DNA of 64,000 nucleotides from Phaseolus vulgaris (GCF_000499845.2 NC_023757.2:5242118-5306117); one strand, 5' to 3'; counted from the first letter of the stretch, positions 1-11,884 are shown. Numbers and translations are program-made. The notes: generated from the sequence alone by a model not told the origin.

Positions 1-439
1 GGCTTGACCGATGCCTAAATGGCAGCAAAAAAATCATTTTGTTTAGCCATTTTACCCGATAAGACAACAAATACCAACCAAATCAAATTCAGAATTCAAC
101 ATAACAAATTGCTATCATTCACACCACATTCACAATACAAAAATCATTCAAATAGTTAAACAAAGTCATTCAAATAATTTGATCCATCCAAATATTCAGA
201 GTGGATATGAATACTTAAAAAAAAACTTAAAATTAAAATTGTACTTTACAATTTAACTAAATGTAATCAAACTTAAAATGTTGGATAATTCAATCACATA
301 AAAGAATGTAAATGAAAATATAAAATGGATCTCACTGTGAAAACCTGTAAAAAAATACAAACAATATAAATAAATAAATGTAAATAGCTAAAATACTTAG
401 TACATAATAAAAATGTGAATTAATTAAACTCATAGTCTG
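1..439. other. AT-rich flank, nothing recognised
   Basis: A/T-rich sequence with A-runs and no reading frame of note. It may be the 3' part of the transposon gene on its right. Confidence 0.4.
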
Positions 440-2317
440 GGATGCACTTTAAGGGACATGTTGGTAATTATGCTCTAGATCATACTCGTGGTCGAATTGA
501 GTAGTGCTAGTGGAAGCATTTTTGTCACGTTCCATTGAGATAAAAGCTTTTCCTTTATAACCTTCATTTTATCCTCCAAGTGTGCATACTTTTGACCCCA
601 TATACTAAGTTCAGCACGAAGCATTTGATTTTCAATCACATGATCAAATTGTGAAGTGCTGGAAATAAAGGGTTGAGTGAGGGAAGAGAATCCTTGGCGG
701 AAGTTAGCAACCAACTCTGTCGTACCATACACTCGATCTCTAGCCTTTCCTCCGGCAGCTTCCTTCCAAGTTTGAAGCTTTGTTGCAGATCAAGTCGATG
801 GACATCATTGCTAGAGTCCTGAGAACTATTTACTTGAAGGGCCCTCAAGCGCTCATGATAGTTTTCCTACATAGGTAATTATGAGATGAAAATGTTAGGA
901 AATTAAAATATAAATATAAAAAACCTAGTAGAATAACTTACATAAGTTTCACAAGCACGTGTATCAACCCAATCACCCTTCTTGTTTGTGTGGGTGGCCA
1001 TAAATAGTTCATCAGGTTCTGGAGGACGACCATATTGACGTTCCTAATAATGTTGTACAATTAGAAGTAGTATAGGTTGCAAATGTAAAATGAATTTCAT
1101 GTAAGGCAGTGATAAGTATTTGTATGTGATTTTTGACTTGTGGAGTGCAGTGCTCCACCACGAGTTGAATCCCTATTGACTTTATTCTGAGTTGATTTAT
1201 CTTTGAACTGTTGTGAATCCCAATAGTTCAGAAGCTCAGTCCATGCCTACTCGCCTATCCAAGTAGGTCAGACACCCTTTGCCTTAACTTTGGTTAACAT
1301 GTCACAAAGTCGTTTTTTGACTTTAGACTCATAAACCTTTTTAATATGTCAATCATCCTTAGGTTCCCAAGTGTCTCTACTCTATTAAAAACAAGAAAAT
1401 AGTTTGTTTCAGTTTTCCCATTTTGGTTGATTTATATGAAATTGTAATTAAAAATTAAAATTACCTGAAAGTCATTCCACCATTTCAGTTTGTCCTCCAC
1501 AGGCATGGCATCATAATAATGATATGGACCTCTAAATTGAGACCGAATGCAATGTCCAATGGTGTCAATAGCAAAATGATTTGGCGTCCAACTACAATAC
1601 AAAAAAATCAAATTACAGACATTGTAATATAAAGATAAAATTAAATATAAATTTAGGATGACATACCCTCTACCAAGAAGTCAAATGATAACCCTACCAG
1701 TAGGGTCACACTAGACCTCCTTAGGGGGGAGGGTCGTGCTCTAAAGCAGCAGCAACACCATGCTCAACATGGTTAAAGAGGCCTTGCACAAACTCAGTCG
1801 TAGTCGGGACAGAGGGAGAAGATGTGGTGTGGACAATGGGATAAGGAGTGGTCTGCACAAATGTATCAGGGGTGGGCTGCAGAAATGTACCAGGGGTGGA
1901 CTATAGAAATGTACAAGGGGTAGGCTGGAGTGGAAAACTCCAAGTCTGGTGGAGTGGTGCAGGGACACTCTGATGGTAAGTCAGAATAGAGAATGATGGC
2001 CCTGGTAGTATTGGAATACTAGGAGGGTGTGAAGATGATGAAATATGTGTGTGATGAGGTGATATAGTGGGGTGTGGATAAGCATACCGAAATTCTCCAT
2101 GCCTAGAGGATGAGGGGGTGGAGGAAGACGGGCTAAAAGACGGTGTCGAGGAATGAGATGAAATATATGGACTACCAGGATCAGACGATGGTAAAATACC
2201 AAAATAAGGGATGCTTCCTAAGTCTATAGCTAGTTGTTTGTGCATCAATGTAGAAACTCTACATCTCGGCTGTCCACGCCTAACAATCTTACCATCCTTC
2301 CCTCTAGTCTTAACCAT
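440..2317 (-). pseudogene. Decayed CACTA (En/Spm) transposon gene, Transposase_24/Ptta type
   Basis: Read on the minus strand this is a broken multi-exon gene of the second ORF carried by plant CACTA transposons (family PF03004, Ptta/En/Spm). The N-terminal piece (2317-1904) starts MVKTRGKDGKIVRRGQPRCR and runs into a Pro/Ser/His-rich tail. Further down come an HCIRSQFRGPYHYYDAMP block near 1560-1500, a TRGGALHS block near 1170-1135, the diagnostic RQYGRPPEPDELFMATHTNK then DWVDTRACETY at about 1045-943, and a coiled-coil-like end (EDKMKVIKEKLLSQ) near 575-520. Several introns seem to separate the blocks, and in-frame stops occur (for example just after the Pro-rich tail). The motif match is from memory of the family. 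I see no element ends here, so this is a relic rather than a mobile copy. Confidence 0.7.
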
Positions 2318-2329
2318 TTTTCCTGAAAA

Positions 2330-3090
2330 ATTATTTGTTCATAATATTAGTATAATTATATAATGATAATATGTTTGTTTATAGTTTATTAAAAATAATA
2401 TACGTTAGTAATCATTGTTATCAAAATCATCTTAATAGTCATTACCTACGTGATGTTAAATAATCTTGGTTTAAAAGCTCAATCTTCTTTGGATAATAAA
2501 ATTGGTTTGTTTTTTTTAAGAAATTTTGGACCCAACACTTATTTTAACCTAAAAGCCAAAACTCAAAAAGCCACTCATGAAACACATGAATCACCTTTTC
2601 TCCTCACCGACTGCACGTAACACAAAAAAAAATCACTCACTCTCTCATGCACTCTGCATGCTTTCTCTTTACACACACATCACGCCACTCTCACTCACTC
2701 TCACTCACACATATATTCATTCATCTCCACACTCACTCAAAGATTTCCATTCATCACTCCTCACTCACTCACGTAGCATGCACACTCTTCTTCTCCTTCA
2801 CCCTCATTCCAACTCCTTCACTCTAGAGATTATTTTTCTTCTTTATGTCTATCTTGGGCTCACTTTAGAAAATGGTGAGTGTTCTCTCTTTTATTTTTTC
2901 TCTTACTTTCTTTTGCACCCAAGCTCCAAATTGGCCAATTTTTATGGGTTTTTTTTTATGTGCCAATTTTTTTTATGCAAGTGGCCACCAATTTGTGGCT
3001 CACGTAGCATGCTAGTACAAGTGGGCCCCCTCTTATATGTCAATCTTATACATGTGGGGTCCACATTGTTTTATGATATTTTCTAAAACC
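2330..3090. other. Low-complexity CACT/CTCA-rich stretch
   Basis: From about 2575 to 2830 the sequence is rich in CACTCACTCTCAC-type repeats. This gives a 169-codon open frame on the plus strand with no domain, biased composition and no neighbour context, so I do not call it a gene. The rest is T-rich spacer. Confidence 0.4.
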
Positions 3091-3444
3091 GTTTCTTTTT
3101 GCACCTCCAATATTTTCTAGAATCCCATATTTTTTAAAATACTAAAAATACTTTTTTATTTTATTGATATTTTTATTTTGGAATGGGTGATATTTCTAGA
3201 TTCTATAATCTAGAGTGCATTTTTTTTTAAGAAAAAAAAAATTGGATTATAGAATCCAAATTTTACAATCTGATATGTGTAAATAGAAAAAATACATTTT
3301 GGATTGGAGAATCCAAAAGGTATTTGCAGATCTATAAATACTTTTCGAATTCTACAATCTATAATATATTTTTTTAAGAATAAAAAGATTTTTTTGCCTT
3401 GCCTATGGAGTGTCAGGATAGTCTATGGAGGTGTAGGAAGAAAC
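3091..3444. mobile_element. MITE with inverted ends (GTTTCTT..GCACCTCC family), copy 1
   Basis: The left end GTTTCTTTTTGCACCTCC and the right end GGAGGTGTAGGAAGAAAC are inverted copies (16 of 18 bases). Inside are short palindromes built on GGATTATAGAATCC-like units (near 3203, 3241 and 3300). The size, the lack of coding capacity and the hairpin-rich interior fit a non-autonomous DNA transposon. No clear target duplication is visible, so the superfamily is unassigned. The same end sequence recurs at about 30.8-31.65 kb. Confidence 0.6.
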
Positions 3445-3465
3445 ATACCTTTAATACAAAACAAT

Positions 3466-3843
3466 AGGGCAAATTCTTCCTGCACCATATCAATTTCAAC
3501 ATGCACCCAATCTGCTATTGAAAATGATAAAAATATACCTACAAAATAATGAAAATAACCTTGAATAAAATGAGGGTCTGAATAAAAAATTACTTTTTGA
3601 CTCTTTTCAGGAAATATTTTGGATTTAGATTTTTGGAACATATTTTTGAATTCTAAAAATTCTTATCTGGAATGTATTTTCAGATTTTGTGTTCCAGATT
3701 TTTTTCCGGAATGTATTTTTTACTTTTGAATAATATTTATTAAATTATGAATTTTCAAATCCAAAATAAAGAGTAATATTGGAAATTTGAAAAGATGATA
3801 GGGTAGAGGTTAAAATTGATATGGTGCGTGAAGAAGTTTTCAA
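3466..3843. mobile_element. MITE with inverted ends, copy 2, next to copy 1
   Basis: The ends AATTCTTCCTGCACCATATC and, inverted, GATATGGTGCGTGAAGAAGT pair over about 25 bases with few mismatches. The interior has repeated TTCTGGAATGTATTTT-like motifs, also seen at 30.5-31.1 kb. It lies only about 20 bp beyond the neighbouring MITE. Confidence 0.55.
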
Positions 3844-3844
3844 A

Positions 3845-4320
3845 CATGAAGAAGTTTTCAAACAATAATAGTTGTGTTTAAGTGGCCCAATTTCATTTTT
3901 TTACCCATTTTATTACTAGACTTTCTCTTTTATAGTTTTTTTTTTTGTTATGCACTAATGATAAGATGTGTCTAAAATTGTTTTTATTGGAATCCTTTGA
4001 ATTATAGTAGATATTTTTAATTGATTGATTTTTCTCAACATGTTAAAAACACTTAAACTTTTCTACTGTTTTGATTTTGTTTTTATTTTTCTATATTGTT
4101 TTGTGAAGATAAACTATGTTTTCAAAATATTATTTCTTTTTCAAAAGTTTTATTTGTCTATTTTGTTTTGGGAAGATAACTATGTTTTCAAAATATTATT
4201 TCTTTTGAAAAGTTTTGTTTATTCTCATTTATCTATTTTGTTTTGTAAACATAAACTATGTTTTCAAACTATTCTTTCTTTTTAAATTTTTTGTTATTAA
4301 AGTTTTTGTTTTTCTGTTTA
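3845..4320. other. T-rich spacer
   Basis: Contains three imperfect copies of a motif like AACTATGTTTTCAAAATATT (near 4111, 4178 and 4254). The plus-strand open frame here is a by-product of T-rich repeats. No gene seen. Confidence 0.4.
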
Positions 4321-4638
4321 CACTAAAAGAAAAGTTGTAATTAGCTGCCAAAAAAAGTGAGGGCCAAGTAAGGGACATTATTAATGTCCCCAAATCCTAC
4401 ATAATTGAGACACAAAATTAAATATTAATTATAGTGTGGACAAAGAGGTTTTAAACGGACACTAAAATCATAAATAAAAATAGTTGTGTCCCCTAGAGTC
4501 CCCACTAATTCATTAGCAACCTTTGAATTAGTGTCAACTTAATGGGACACTAAATTCACTCTAAGTATCATTTAGTGTCTCCCTTTTACTTTTTGTGTGG
4601 GTTTTTTGGGGAGGCTAATATTATTATTTCTTGTAGTG
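4321..4638. mobile_element. Intact 318-bp mini-CACTA (non-autonomous En/Spm element)
   Basis: Starts CACTAAAAGAAAA and ends TTTCTTGTAGTG, which is an inverted copy with one mismatch in the first 12 bases and carries the CACTA terminal signature. It is flanked by the 3-bp duplication TTA at 4318-4320 and TTA at 4639-4641, the target size known for CACTA elements. The interior has repeated GGGACACTA / TAGTGTCC motifs, consistent with subterminal transposase-binding repeats. No coding capacity, so it would depend on a transposase supplied elsewhere. Confidence 0.85.
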
Positions 4639-4641
4639 TTA

Positions 4642-5437
4642 GAAAAATCATCTTGTTATTTCAAAAAAATCAATTTGTTAAGTGAAATCAACTTGTTATT
4701 TCGAGTTATCAACTTGTTGAATTTTAACTGTTTTCTATTTTCATATAAAAATTGTATTCAACAGTTAAACAATTTTATTTTTCACAAAATTCTTATAAAA
4801 TAGTTTATCTGTAACTTCAAAAGGTTAATGAATTTTATTCAGAAAGAATAGAGAGCCTTTGTTCTGAAATCTCAGATAAACTCTTTTGTGTTCTTGTGTT
4901 GGTGAAGCATGTGCATGAGGTTTTATAGTAGTAGTGTTCTTTGATGTTTCTCATGTGTTTTCAATCCCTCTATACAATTTTTGTATTGTGTTGGGGAAAC
5001 TTAGATAGGGATTCTATTTTCTACAACAAGTTGTATTTTTTTCTGTATTAAAGTTATTGTAGGGTTCAAGAACTTATTTCCTTATTTATGTTTTTTTAAT
5101 CTTGTGTTTTTTAGTGAATTCTCAGCTAGTATGATTGAGGACTAGATGTAGCTCTTGTGGTAAGAGTGAACTAGTACAAAAGATTTGTGTGATTCTCTCT
5201 ATTACTCTCTTTACAATTTTTTTTTTGTTGGGTCGTTTTCAGTATTTTAATTGGCTTAAAAAATATAAAACTGTTTTATTTCTTTTATTTTTACTTGTTG
5301 AACACTTTTATAATCTCTTGAAAGTAAGAATCAATTAATTGATATTACAAAGATTTTGAAACCAACTTCTATTTTTTGCCAAAATCTTTTAAAAACAATT
5401 TATCCCTCTCTCTTATTTTCGACCAAAAATTATAACA
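4642..5437 (+). repeat. Probable copia LTR remnant
   Basis: Ends in TATAACA directly before a methionine-tRNA-type primer site. The last 330 bp carry the usual copia LTR tail of this plant group (GAGGACTAGATGTAGCTCTTG, then GTGTGATTCTCTCTATTACTC). The left boundary cannot be placed. Open frames in it are short and T-rich. Confidence 0.45.
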
Positions 5438-5456
5438 ATTGACATCAAGAGCAAGG
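5438..5456 (+). other. Degenerate tRNA-Met primer binding site
   Basis: ATTGACATCAAGAGCAAGG resembles the plant copia primer site TTGGTATCAGAGC and sits exactly between the LTR-like tail and the gag remnant. Confidence 0.5.
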
Positions 5457-5485
5457 TTTTTAAGTGTTATTCAAGTTTCAATCCT

Positions 5486-6660
5486 ATATGTTTTTTAAAT
5501 GGCTGAAATCTACCTTGTGGTGAGGGTGCTTCCATAAACAAACCACTCTTATTTTGTGGTATTAATTACCAATTCTCGAAATTCATTATGATTTTTTGTG
5601 TGGAATCAATAGATAGAGGAATTTAGGATGCAATTGTAAATGAGCCTTATATATACCAAAACATGAGGTTAATAATAACAGTATTGAAAAACCATGGTTA
5701 AAATGGACTGAGACTGAGGGCAAGAAAACACAATATGATTGTGTTGTCAAAAAACATTATAACATATGCATTAAAAATGATGATCTTTCTGGATTTCTCA
5801 ATGTTCTTTAGCTAAGAAAATGTGGGACATATTTGAAGTCACACATGAAGGGACAACGAATGTGAAAGAGTAAGGAAACATGCATTGATCGAAGAGTACG
5901 AGCTCTTCAAAATGTAAAAGAATGACACAATTGCAGATGTGCAAAAGAGATTTATAAACATTGTAAATAATCTCATAGGTCTCGGAAAAACCTTTGACAA
6001 GGAAGAATTGAACATCAAAGTTCTAAAAGGCTTGGACAAATCATGATAGCCAAAGGTGACTACGATTACTGAATCAAAGGACCTGACCACGTTGACTCAA
6101 CTACTTTGTTTGGAAAATTGAGAGATTGGAAAATTGAGAGAGCATGGAATAGAAATGAACATATTGAATGAACAAGAAAGTGGAGAAAAGCAAGATAAAG
6201 GAATTGCTCTGAAACTTGTTGTTCAGAAAGCAACACACTGAAACATTAAACATTAAACTTGTTGACCAAGAAATTTGGTAAGCTTCTGAAAAAGAGGAAC
6301 AAGGATAAGGTACAATCAACAAAGATGTTTAATTAAAAAAACAATTAGCTAATTTTAATTTCTCTAACTATACTTGTTTTGGGTGTGGAAAAGAAGGATA
6401 TATCAAGATTAAATGTCCAAATGTTTTAAGCAAAAAAAAAAAAAAAGGTTTTGATAGGAAACAAGAGAAAAGAGGAAAGGCAAGGAGTGCAAGTTCTTTT
6501 TCATCTAAGACTTTTGAAAATTATAGTTAGATGCTTGATGCATTTAAAGAAACCCATGAGAAAGCTAATAAATTGACTCTTTCAAACAATAAACTAGAAG
6601 GTTGTGAAAATTGTGATCACTTCAAAACAAAGTTCACTACCTTATAAAAACAATCTAGAA
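5486..6660 (+). pseudogene. Decayed Ty1/copia gag
   Basis: The plus strand, read through many stops and frameshifts, gives a copia Gag of the DUF4219/UBN2 type. Readable pieces are KKMWDIFEVTHEGT near 5815, ADVQKRFINIVNNLIGLGK near 5932, ELNIKVLKGLDKS near 6007, and a zinc knuckle CFGCGKEGYIKIKC near 6374 in which the usual histidine is tyrosine. No protease, integrase or reverse transcriptase follows. Non-functional. Confidence 0.7.
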
Positions 6661-6669
6661 TCTTCACTT

Positions 6670-8350
6670 GGTTCTCATAATTGTGTTTTTGAAAAAGAGG
6701 GTTTGGGATATCATTCAAATATAAAAACCAAAATTAAACCTTTTATAAGCTTTTTTCAGAAAAAGTGAACCACAATCCACACCTTTAGTACTAACTTGGC
6801 ACCCAAGCTAGGTTATTTACCCTAACTTGGCGCTAAATCTCTCTCCTAGGGTTTGGTTATTTAACTTAAACTATTCAGGGCCCAATAAAAGGTCCAAATA
6901 ACATTCTACTGCCCAAAATAATTTCTAAACTACTTTGTAGAATTTTTACAAAGCTAAAAAGAAGAAAAAAATTTGTACAATCTCTTCATTAAGCCCCCAT
7001 CCTCTTCAATCCTCTCAGCGAATGGTTTTAAGGTTGAATGATTTCCATCATCAAAGAGCTGAAGAAGGTTATTTTAGGAAGTTTCAGATTATAGTTTTTG
7101 TGGGCCCAATTTTTGTTAGAGCAACGAACCACCCATTTGTAAAGCTTAAAAAGTAAGATTAGTTGTAGAAGTAAACACACTTAGACAACTAGATACAACA
7201 ATAAGTATTGTACATTTCAAGTTTTACAATAGTTAATTTTATCTCTTTTTAGTTCATTTCAATTTTTGTCTATTAGAGTTCTATTCAATTTCTTTGAGTT
7301 CTTCATCTTTTTGCGATTCTTCTTCTCTGTACTTTCTCTAATTCTTTACATTCTACAAATTTATCTTTGAAGTCAAATTGAATTCTAGAAGTGGGTAACA
7401 ATGCAAAATCATGTTAGACGATGTTTTGTTTGAGTCTTTTTCTTCGTCAAAATCATTTTGGAATTTTGTTTTCAATTGAAAATACTTTTTCTTTGAACAT
7501 AAATCAATTGGTTTTGATTCATTAACAAGGAATTCAGATTTGGATTATTTGCATTCGAAGTTGAAGATTATTTGATCATGGTTTTCATTTCCTGTTTTGC
7601 TTTTCTAGAATGAAATTCAATCTTATTTTTTAAAAATCCTTTCTATTCAAGTTCGTTTACAATTATGCACTTTACATTTCTAGTTTAGACACTTAATTCA
7701 TTTCAGTTTCAGTTCAATTCAGTTGCACTTTACATTTCATGTCCTACTATGTTTTACATTTCCAACGTTTATATTTATGCACTTTCCGATTTCTGTCATT
7801 TACATTCTTACAATTTGCATTCCTGACATTTTCTTTCTCACAATCCACATTTATGTCAATTCTTATTACCATTAAATGCTCTCTTTTCTTTCTTAGTGAA
7901 CTATTAGACAATTTAGTAGATAATTGTCGACTAAACGGTCTAAGATTTGTACTTAACATTTCTTTACACACATTTAATTTTACTTTACTTTTATTTTAGG
8001 AATAGACTATAGTATTCGTTTGCTTTACATTCATGCAACCATTTAATGAAGTTTTCTTTCAAGCGTTTAATTCATGTTTAATTCATACTCTATTACTAGT
8101 TTTTTACTACAATTGTAATTTCTTCCCATTAATTTTGGTTTTCAATATAGGTTTTAAGTTTACATTTCATCTTTGTATACACTTTCATTACTTTGCATTT
8201 TTTCACACTTTAATTGTTGGTAGATGGTCTATTAGATGATTGCCTATAGACAATATACTTTGCGCTCCATTGTACGTTTTTGTTTGTTTATAATTCATAT
8301 CCCAATTCAAATTACCCCAATTGTGTGAAGAAAGAACATCAAACAATGAA
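6670..8350. repeat. LTR-retrotransposon remnant rich in TTTACATTT motifs
   Basis: The first part (6780-7130) has the look of legume gypsy LTRs (CTTGGCACCCAAGCTAGG, then GGGCCCAATAAAAGG). The second (about 7660-8250) is a run of imperfect TTTACATTTC/TTTACATTC units. Overlapping open frames on both strands (7739-7999) come from this repeat and are not genes. No coding domain or clear ends seen. Confidence 0.35.
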
Positions 8351-8491
8351 TCCAATCAACATGGTTTCTTTTGATTCTTCTTAGGTTGATCCTATATTAC
8401 AATAGGGAAAAATTTAGTTTTTATGTTTGAAAACTAAACATGGTTGAACCAATTATCACTAACCTGGAATATATGGATATATCATAAGTCA

Positions 8492-8535
<44 letters not shown>

Positions 8536-9912
8536 GGCATTGACATCACCTTCACCTAAAACCTTAAGACATTAGATTTTGAGTCTTCCTCTTTACACAT
8601 TGTTCACCTCACTTATCTGGTTAGGTTCCTCGAGTGGACATACAAAGAAGAGTTGATACCTAATATGGGAGATACGGATCCTATAAGTTATAAATCATGA
8701 GACAACCCACATATAAGAAACCTTGATACTACCTCCAGCTAAAAGCCTTAGGACATTTTTTCTTCACATTGCTCATCTCACTCAACTTGACTCAATGTGA
8801 GACTCTTGACTTCATACTTGAATTTCTCAGAAAATTACATATCGTAAAATAGTAATGTATAGATTATGAAGCTGAACATTAGTAGAGTCTTAATCATTGA
8901 TTTCCCTTTCAATCAACATTTTCCTCTTAACTGCGTTGTCCTCGTTCGTGGCACTACAATACAACAAAATACAACAAAGCTAAAGGATCCAATAACCAAT
9001 TGACTATATCTTTGAGAGTGAGCAGCAAAAAAGGCAATGAATACCCAAAACAAGATGCAAAAAACAAAAAGCATTCACATGGAATTATTAACAGAAAAAA
9101 AAAGATTGAAAAAAAAAAGAAACAGAAGGAAAAACCCACGAGAAAACGAGGAAGCCTTGTTTCTTTGCCTCCTTTGACACAAACATGGTGATAAGAATAA
9201 TTTCATCTTCTCCATTTTATTCCCTCACCCGTCGCTTTCCGTCATCCAAATTTATCCAATGAAAAATTTATTTCCAGATAAACAAAATTTATTTTAATAA
9301 CATACATGCACCAAAAACTCCACAATTTTTATACTATTATTTATGAATAAAACATTGAAAGTTTGTTCATTTTATAATTAATATATAATTAATTTAAAAG
9401 TTAAATGGAATATTATTTCTAATTAGTTTACCATGCAAGCTTTTATATAGAAGCTATAAAGTTAGGTCATACTGTTTCTGACCCTATATAAGATCTTTTT
9501 ACACGATTGTTTGTTATTGTTACTTGATTTTTTTATAGTAATTTAATTTAAAATATTTCAAGTTAAAGTAAAAAAACAATTACCAGAAGTTAGTGGCAGA
9601 TGATATCTTTCACTATTTTATTATGGACACTTACAAATTACATATATTATTATTCATTTTCTAAATATTAATTTAACTAGATAAAAAATTATGAAAGAAA
9701 AAAATCATTAATTTAAAAATATCAAACATAGTTTTTCAATAAAAAGAATAATTAATTATTAAAAAATATAAATATTAATAATTAAATTAATAATTTTAAA
9801 AAAATCTTTTGAAGTTGTCACTTATTTAATTAATTTATTATTTAATTATTTTTCTTGTATGGAATTCTTTTTATTTTCTTAAGTTTATTAATACTAATAG
9901 TTATTTTAGAAT
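8351..9912. other. AT-rich intergenic DNA with a CA/TA microsatellite and a duplicated motif
   Basis: A (CA)n(TA)n tract lies at about 8494-8530. It is followed by two related blocks, around 8553 and 8738, sharing CCTAAAACCTTAAGACAT-like and CATTGTTCACCTCACT-like sequence, as in a dispersed legume repeat. The rest is AT-rich with A- and T-runs. No gene seen. Confidence 0.4.
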
Positions 9913-10309
9913 TGATGGGATAAACGCACGCGGAAGCAACACACATAATCACAAATTAACTGCAGAAAATAAACAACACATGATTTAACGTGGTTCGGTC
10001 GCCAACTGCAACCTACATCCACACGAGCAACTATTAGGTTTTCATTCTATCCTGTTGCACACCAATTACAAGTAAAATGATCTCTTTAAATAGAGATTAT
10101 AAAAGGGACACAATGATTAAGCCCACTCACTAAACATGGTGCCTAGTCAGTCCAACCCAATTGGTCATGACATCATACCCAACAATCTCCCACTTGAAGT
10201 CACAAAACAATGTTCACATGTGCTTCAACTGTGTACAGTGATTAAGCCCACTAACTAAACATGGTGTCTAGTCAACCCAACCCAATTGGTCTTGACTTCA
10301 TACCCAACA
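9913..10309 (-). repeat. 3' LTR of the copia element
   Basis: Begins TGATGGGA and ends CCCAACA (TG...CA), 397 bp, matching the right-hand LTR along its whole length. It contains one full copy and part of a second copy of a 125-bp tandem unit (starts at 10115 and 10240). Confidence 0.9.
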
Positions 10310-10320
10310 ATCTCCCACTT
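10310..10320 (-). other. Polypurine tract
   Basis: Reads AAGTGGGAGAT on the minus strand, directly against the 3' LTR, the expected site for plus-strand DNA priming. An extra copy lies inside each LTR because of the 125-bp duplication. Confidence 0.7.
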
Positions 10321-10903
10321 GAAGTCACGGAACAATGTTCACCTGCGCTTCAACTGTGTACATGTACTTCTGTAATCTGTCGACAGAACTCAATGTTCCA
10401 CCTCTAGTTGCCACTGACGTTTTTAATCATTTTGAAGACTTCATTGAAACTCCCCTGAGTTTCAACACGTCAGTCACTGACCCGTTCTCTGTTCCTACCG
10501 GCTCCCACTTACAGGAATTGCCGGATCCTGGAACAACTTGAGAACAAACACTCTCCATATTCAACAAGAAATTTTCTGGAGAAGTTTCAACAGTTGGAAT
10601 ACTGGTTCTTCTAACCCACTATCGTCTAGGAACCTTAGCTGAAGCACGACCTGTGCTCCCACTGCCATAAGCACCTCTGACTGATTTACCTAAACCTTTC
10701 CTTGCTCGTTCATCCTGAATCTGACCTATGGCTCTAGGTTTCTCTCTTGTAAAGACAACCCTCTTCTGCCCACGAGATTCTGTGAATCAGACTTTGTTTA
10801 TCTTCTGAACTGGGATGGTCACTCCCTCAGACGGTAATCCGACCATATACAACGAACCTCTCTTTCTTTCGCAGGCCATGACAAGATTTCCATTGACAAC
10901 CTT

Positions 10904-11884
10904 TCACAGCTGATTTCCGAACTTCACTTCATGTCCCTGTTCGTCCAATTGCCTAACAGAAATCACACTTTTCGTTAAGCTTGGAACAACTCTGACATCC
11001 TTCAAAGTCCAGAAACCAATTGGTGTCTTCAACACTATGTCACCCATGCCCGTAACCTTAAGAGTTCTATTGTCCCCTAGTCTTACCTTTCCAAAGTCCC
11101 CAACAACTAGATTCTGCAATGCTTCACTGTTGTGGGTAGCATGAAAAGAAGCACCAGAATCCATGACCCAGGAATTCACACTGCTATTCGCGCAACAGAC
11201 TAAGAGGTCCTCGTCCGCAGAATCTTCTGCAATGCTGACTTGTTTATCATTTGGGCATTGATTCCTAAAGTGCCCCACCTCCTTGCAGTTCCAACATGTT
11301 ACACTTGAGCAATCCCGAGTCTTTGACTGACTCCTTCCTTTTTTCTTGCTCCCACTATCTCTGATATTTTTCTTACCTCTGATGACATATAGCGATTCAC
11401 TAGATGATTCCCCAGAACTCCTTCTTCGGACGTCCTCGCCAAGAATGAGATCACAAATCTTCTCAAAAGTGAATCCATCGGATCTCGTTGAACTGGTAAC
11501 TGTTGTAACAGTTCCGGACCAACTGCCAGGCAAAGACGATAACAATAGTAAAGCTTGAACTTCATCATCGAACTTAATGCCCACTGACATAAGTTTGGCT
11601 AAGATCAAATTTGTTTTATTGATGTGCTCAGTAACTGAACTGTCTTCCTTCATCATTGTGTTTACCAATTCTCTAATCAGAAACACCTTGTTTGCAACAG
11701 ATGGTTTCTCGTACATGTTAGACAATGCTTCCATGATACCTTTCGCTGTCTTCTCCTTCAAAATGTTGAACGCAACATTCTTGCTCAAAGAGAGTCGGAT
11801 AACAGACATAGCTTTCCGATCCAAACCTGCCCACTCAACAGACCTGGTCGCAATCCTCACTGCATTGGCGCTTCGCACCACCAC
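10904..11884 (-). CDS. Copia Gag with zinc knuckle and start of aspartic protease (transposon ORF, N-terminus decayed)
   Basis: A 326-codon open frame. Residues 1-150 are the UBN2/Retrotran_gag_2 region of copia Gag, the capsid-like protein that packages element RNA. A CCHC zinc knuckle, CWNCKEVGHFRNQC, lies at about residue 197. The retroviral-type protease active site follows as WVMDSGASFHAT near residue 240, and sequence up to residue 326 fits the rest of the protease domain. The first methionine is internal to a normal Gag: upstream codons are interrupted by stops and a repeat array, so the true N-terminus is lost. Beyond the stop, a short gag-pre-integrase-like stretch (GNLVMACERKRGSLY, around 10885-10840) is in a shifted frame, and the rest of pol is deleted. 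It is the longest open frame in the window and encodes a transposon protein, not a host gene. Confidence 0.85.
   Translation of the reverse strand: MVVRSANAVRIATRSVEWAGLDRKAMSVIRLSLSKNVAFNILKEKTAKGIMEALSNMYEKPSVANKVFLIRELVNTMMKEDSSVTEHINKTNLILAKLMSVGIKFDDEVQALLLLSSLPGSWSGTVTTVTSSTRSDGFTFEKICDLILGEDVRRRSSGESSSESLYVIRGKKNIRDSGSKKKGRSQSKTRDCSSVTCWNCKEVGHFRNQCPNDKQVSIAEDSADEDLLVCCANSSVNSWVMDSGASFHATHNSEALQNLVVGDFGKVRLGDNRTLKVTGMGDIVLKTPIGFWTLKDVRVVPSLTKSVISVRQLDEQGHEVKFGNQL

Noticed and set aside
2577..3086. 169-codon open frame on the plus strand
   Set aside because: Generated by CACT/CTCA low-complexity DNA; no domain, and no plausible splice or promoter context.
7739..7999. Overlapping 86- and 74-codon frames on opposite strands
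   Set aside because: Both derive from repeated TTTACATTT/C units in LTR-like DNA.
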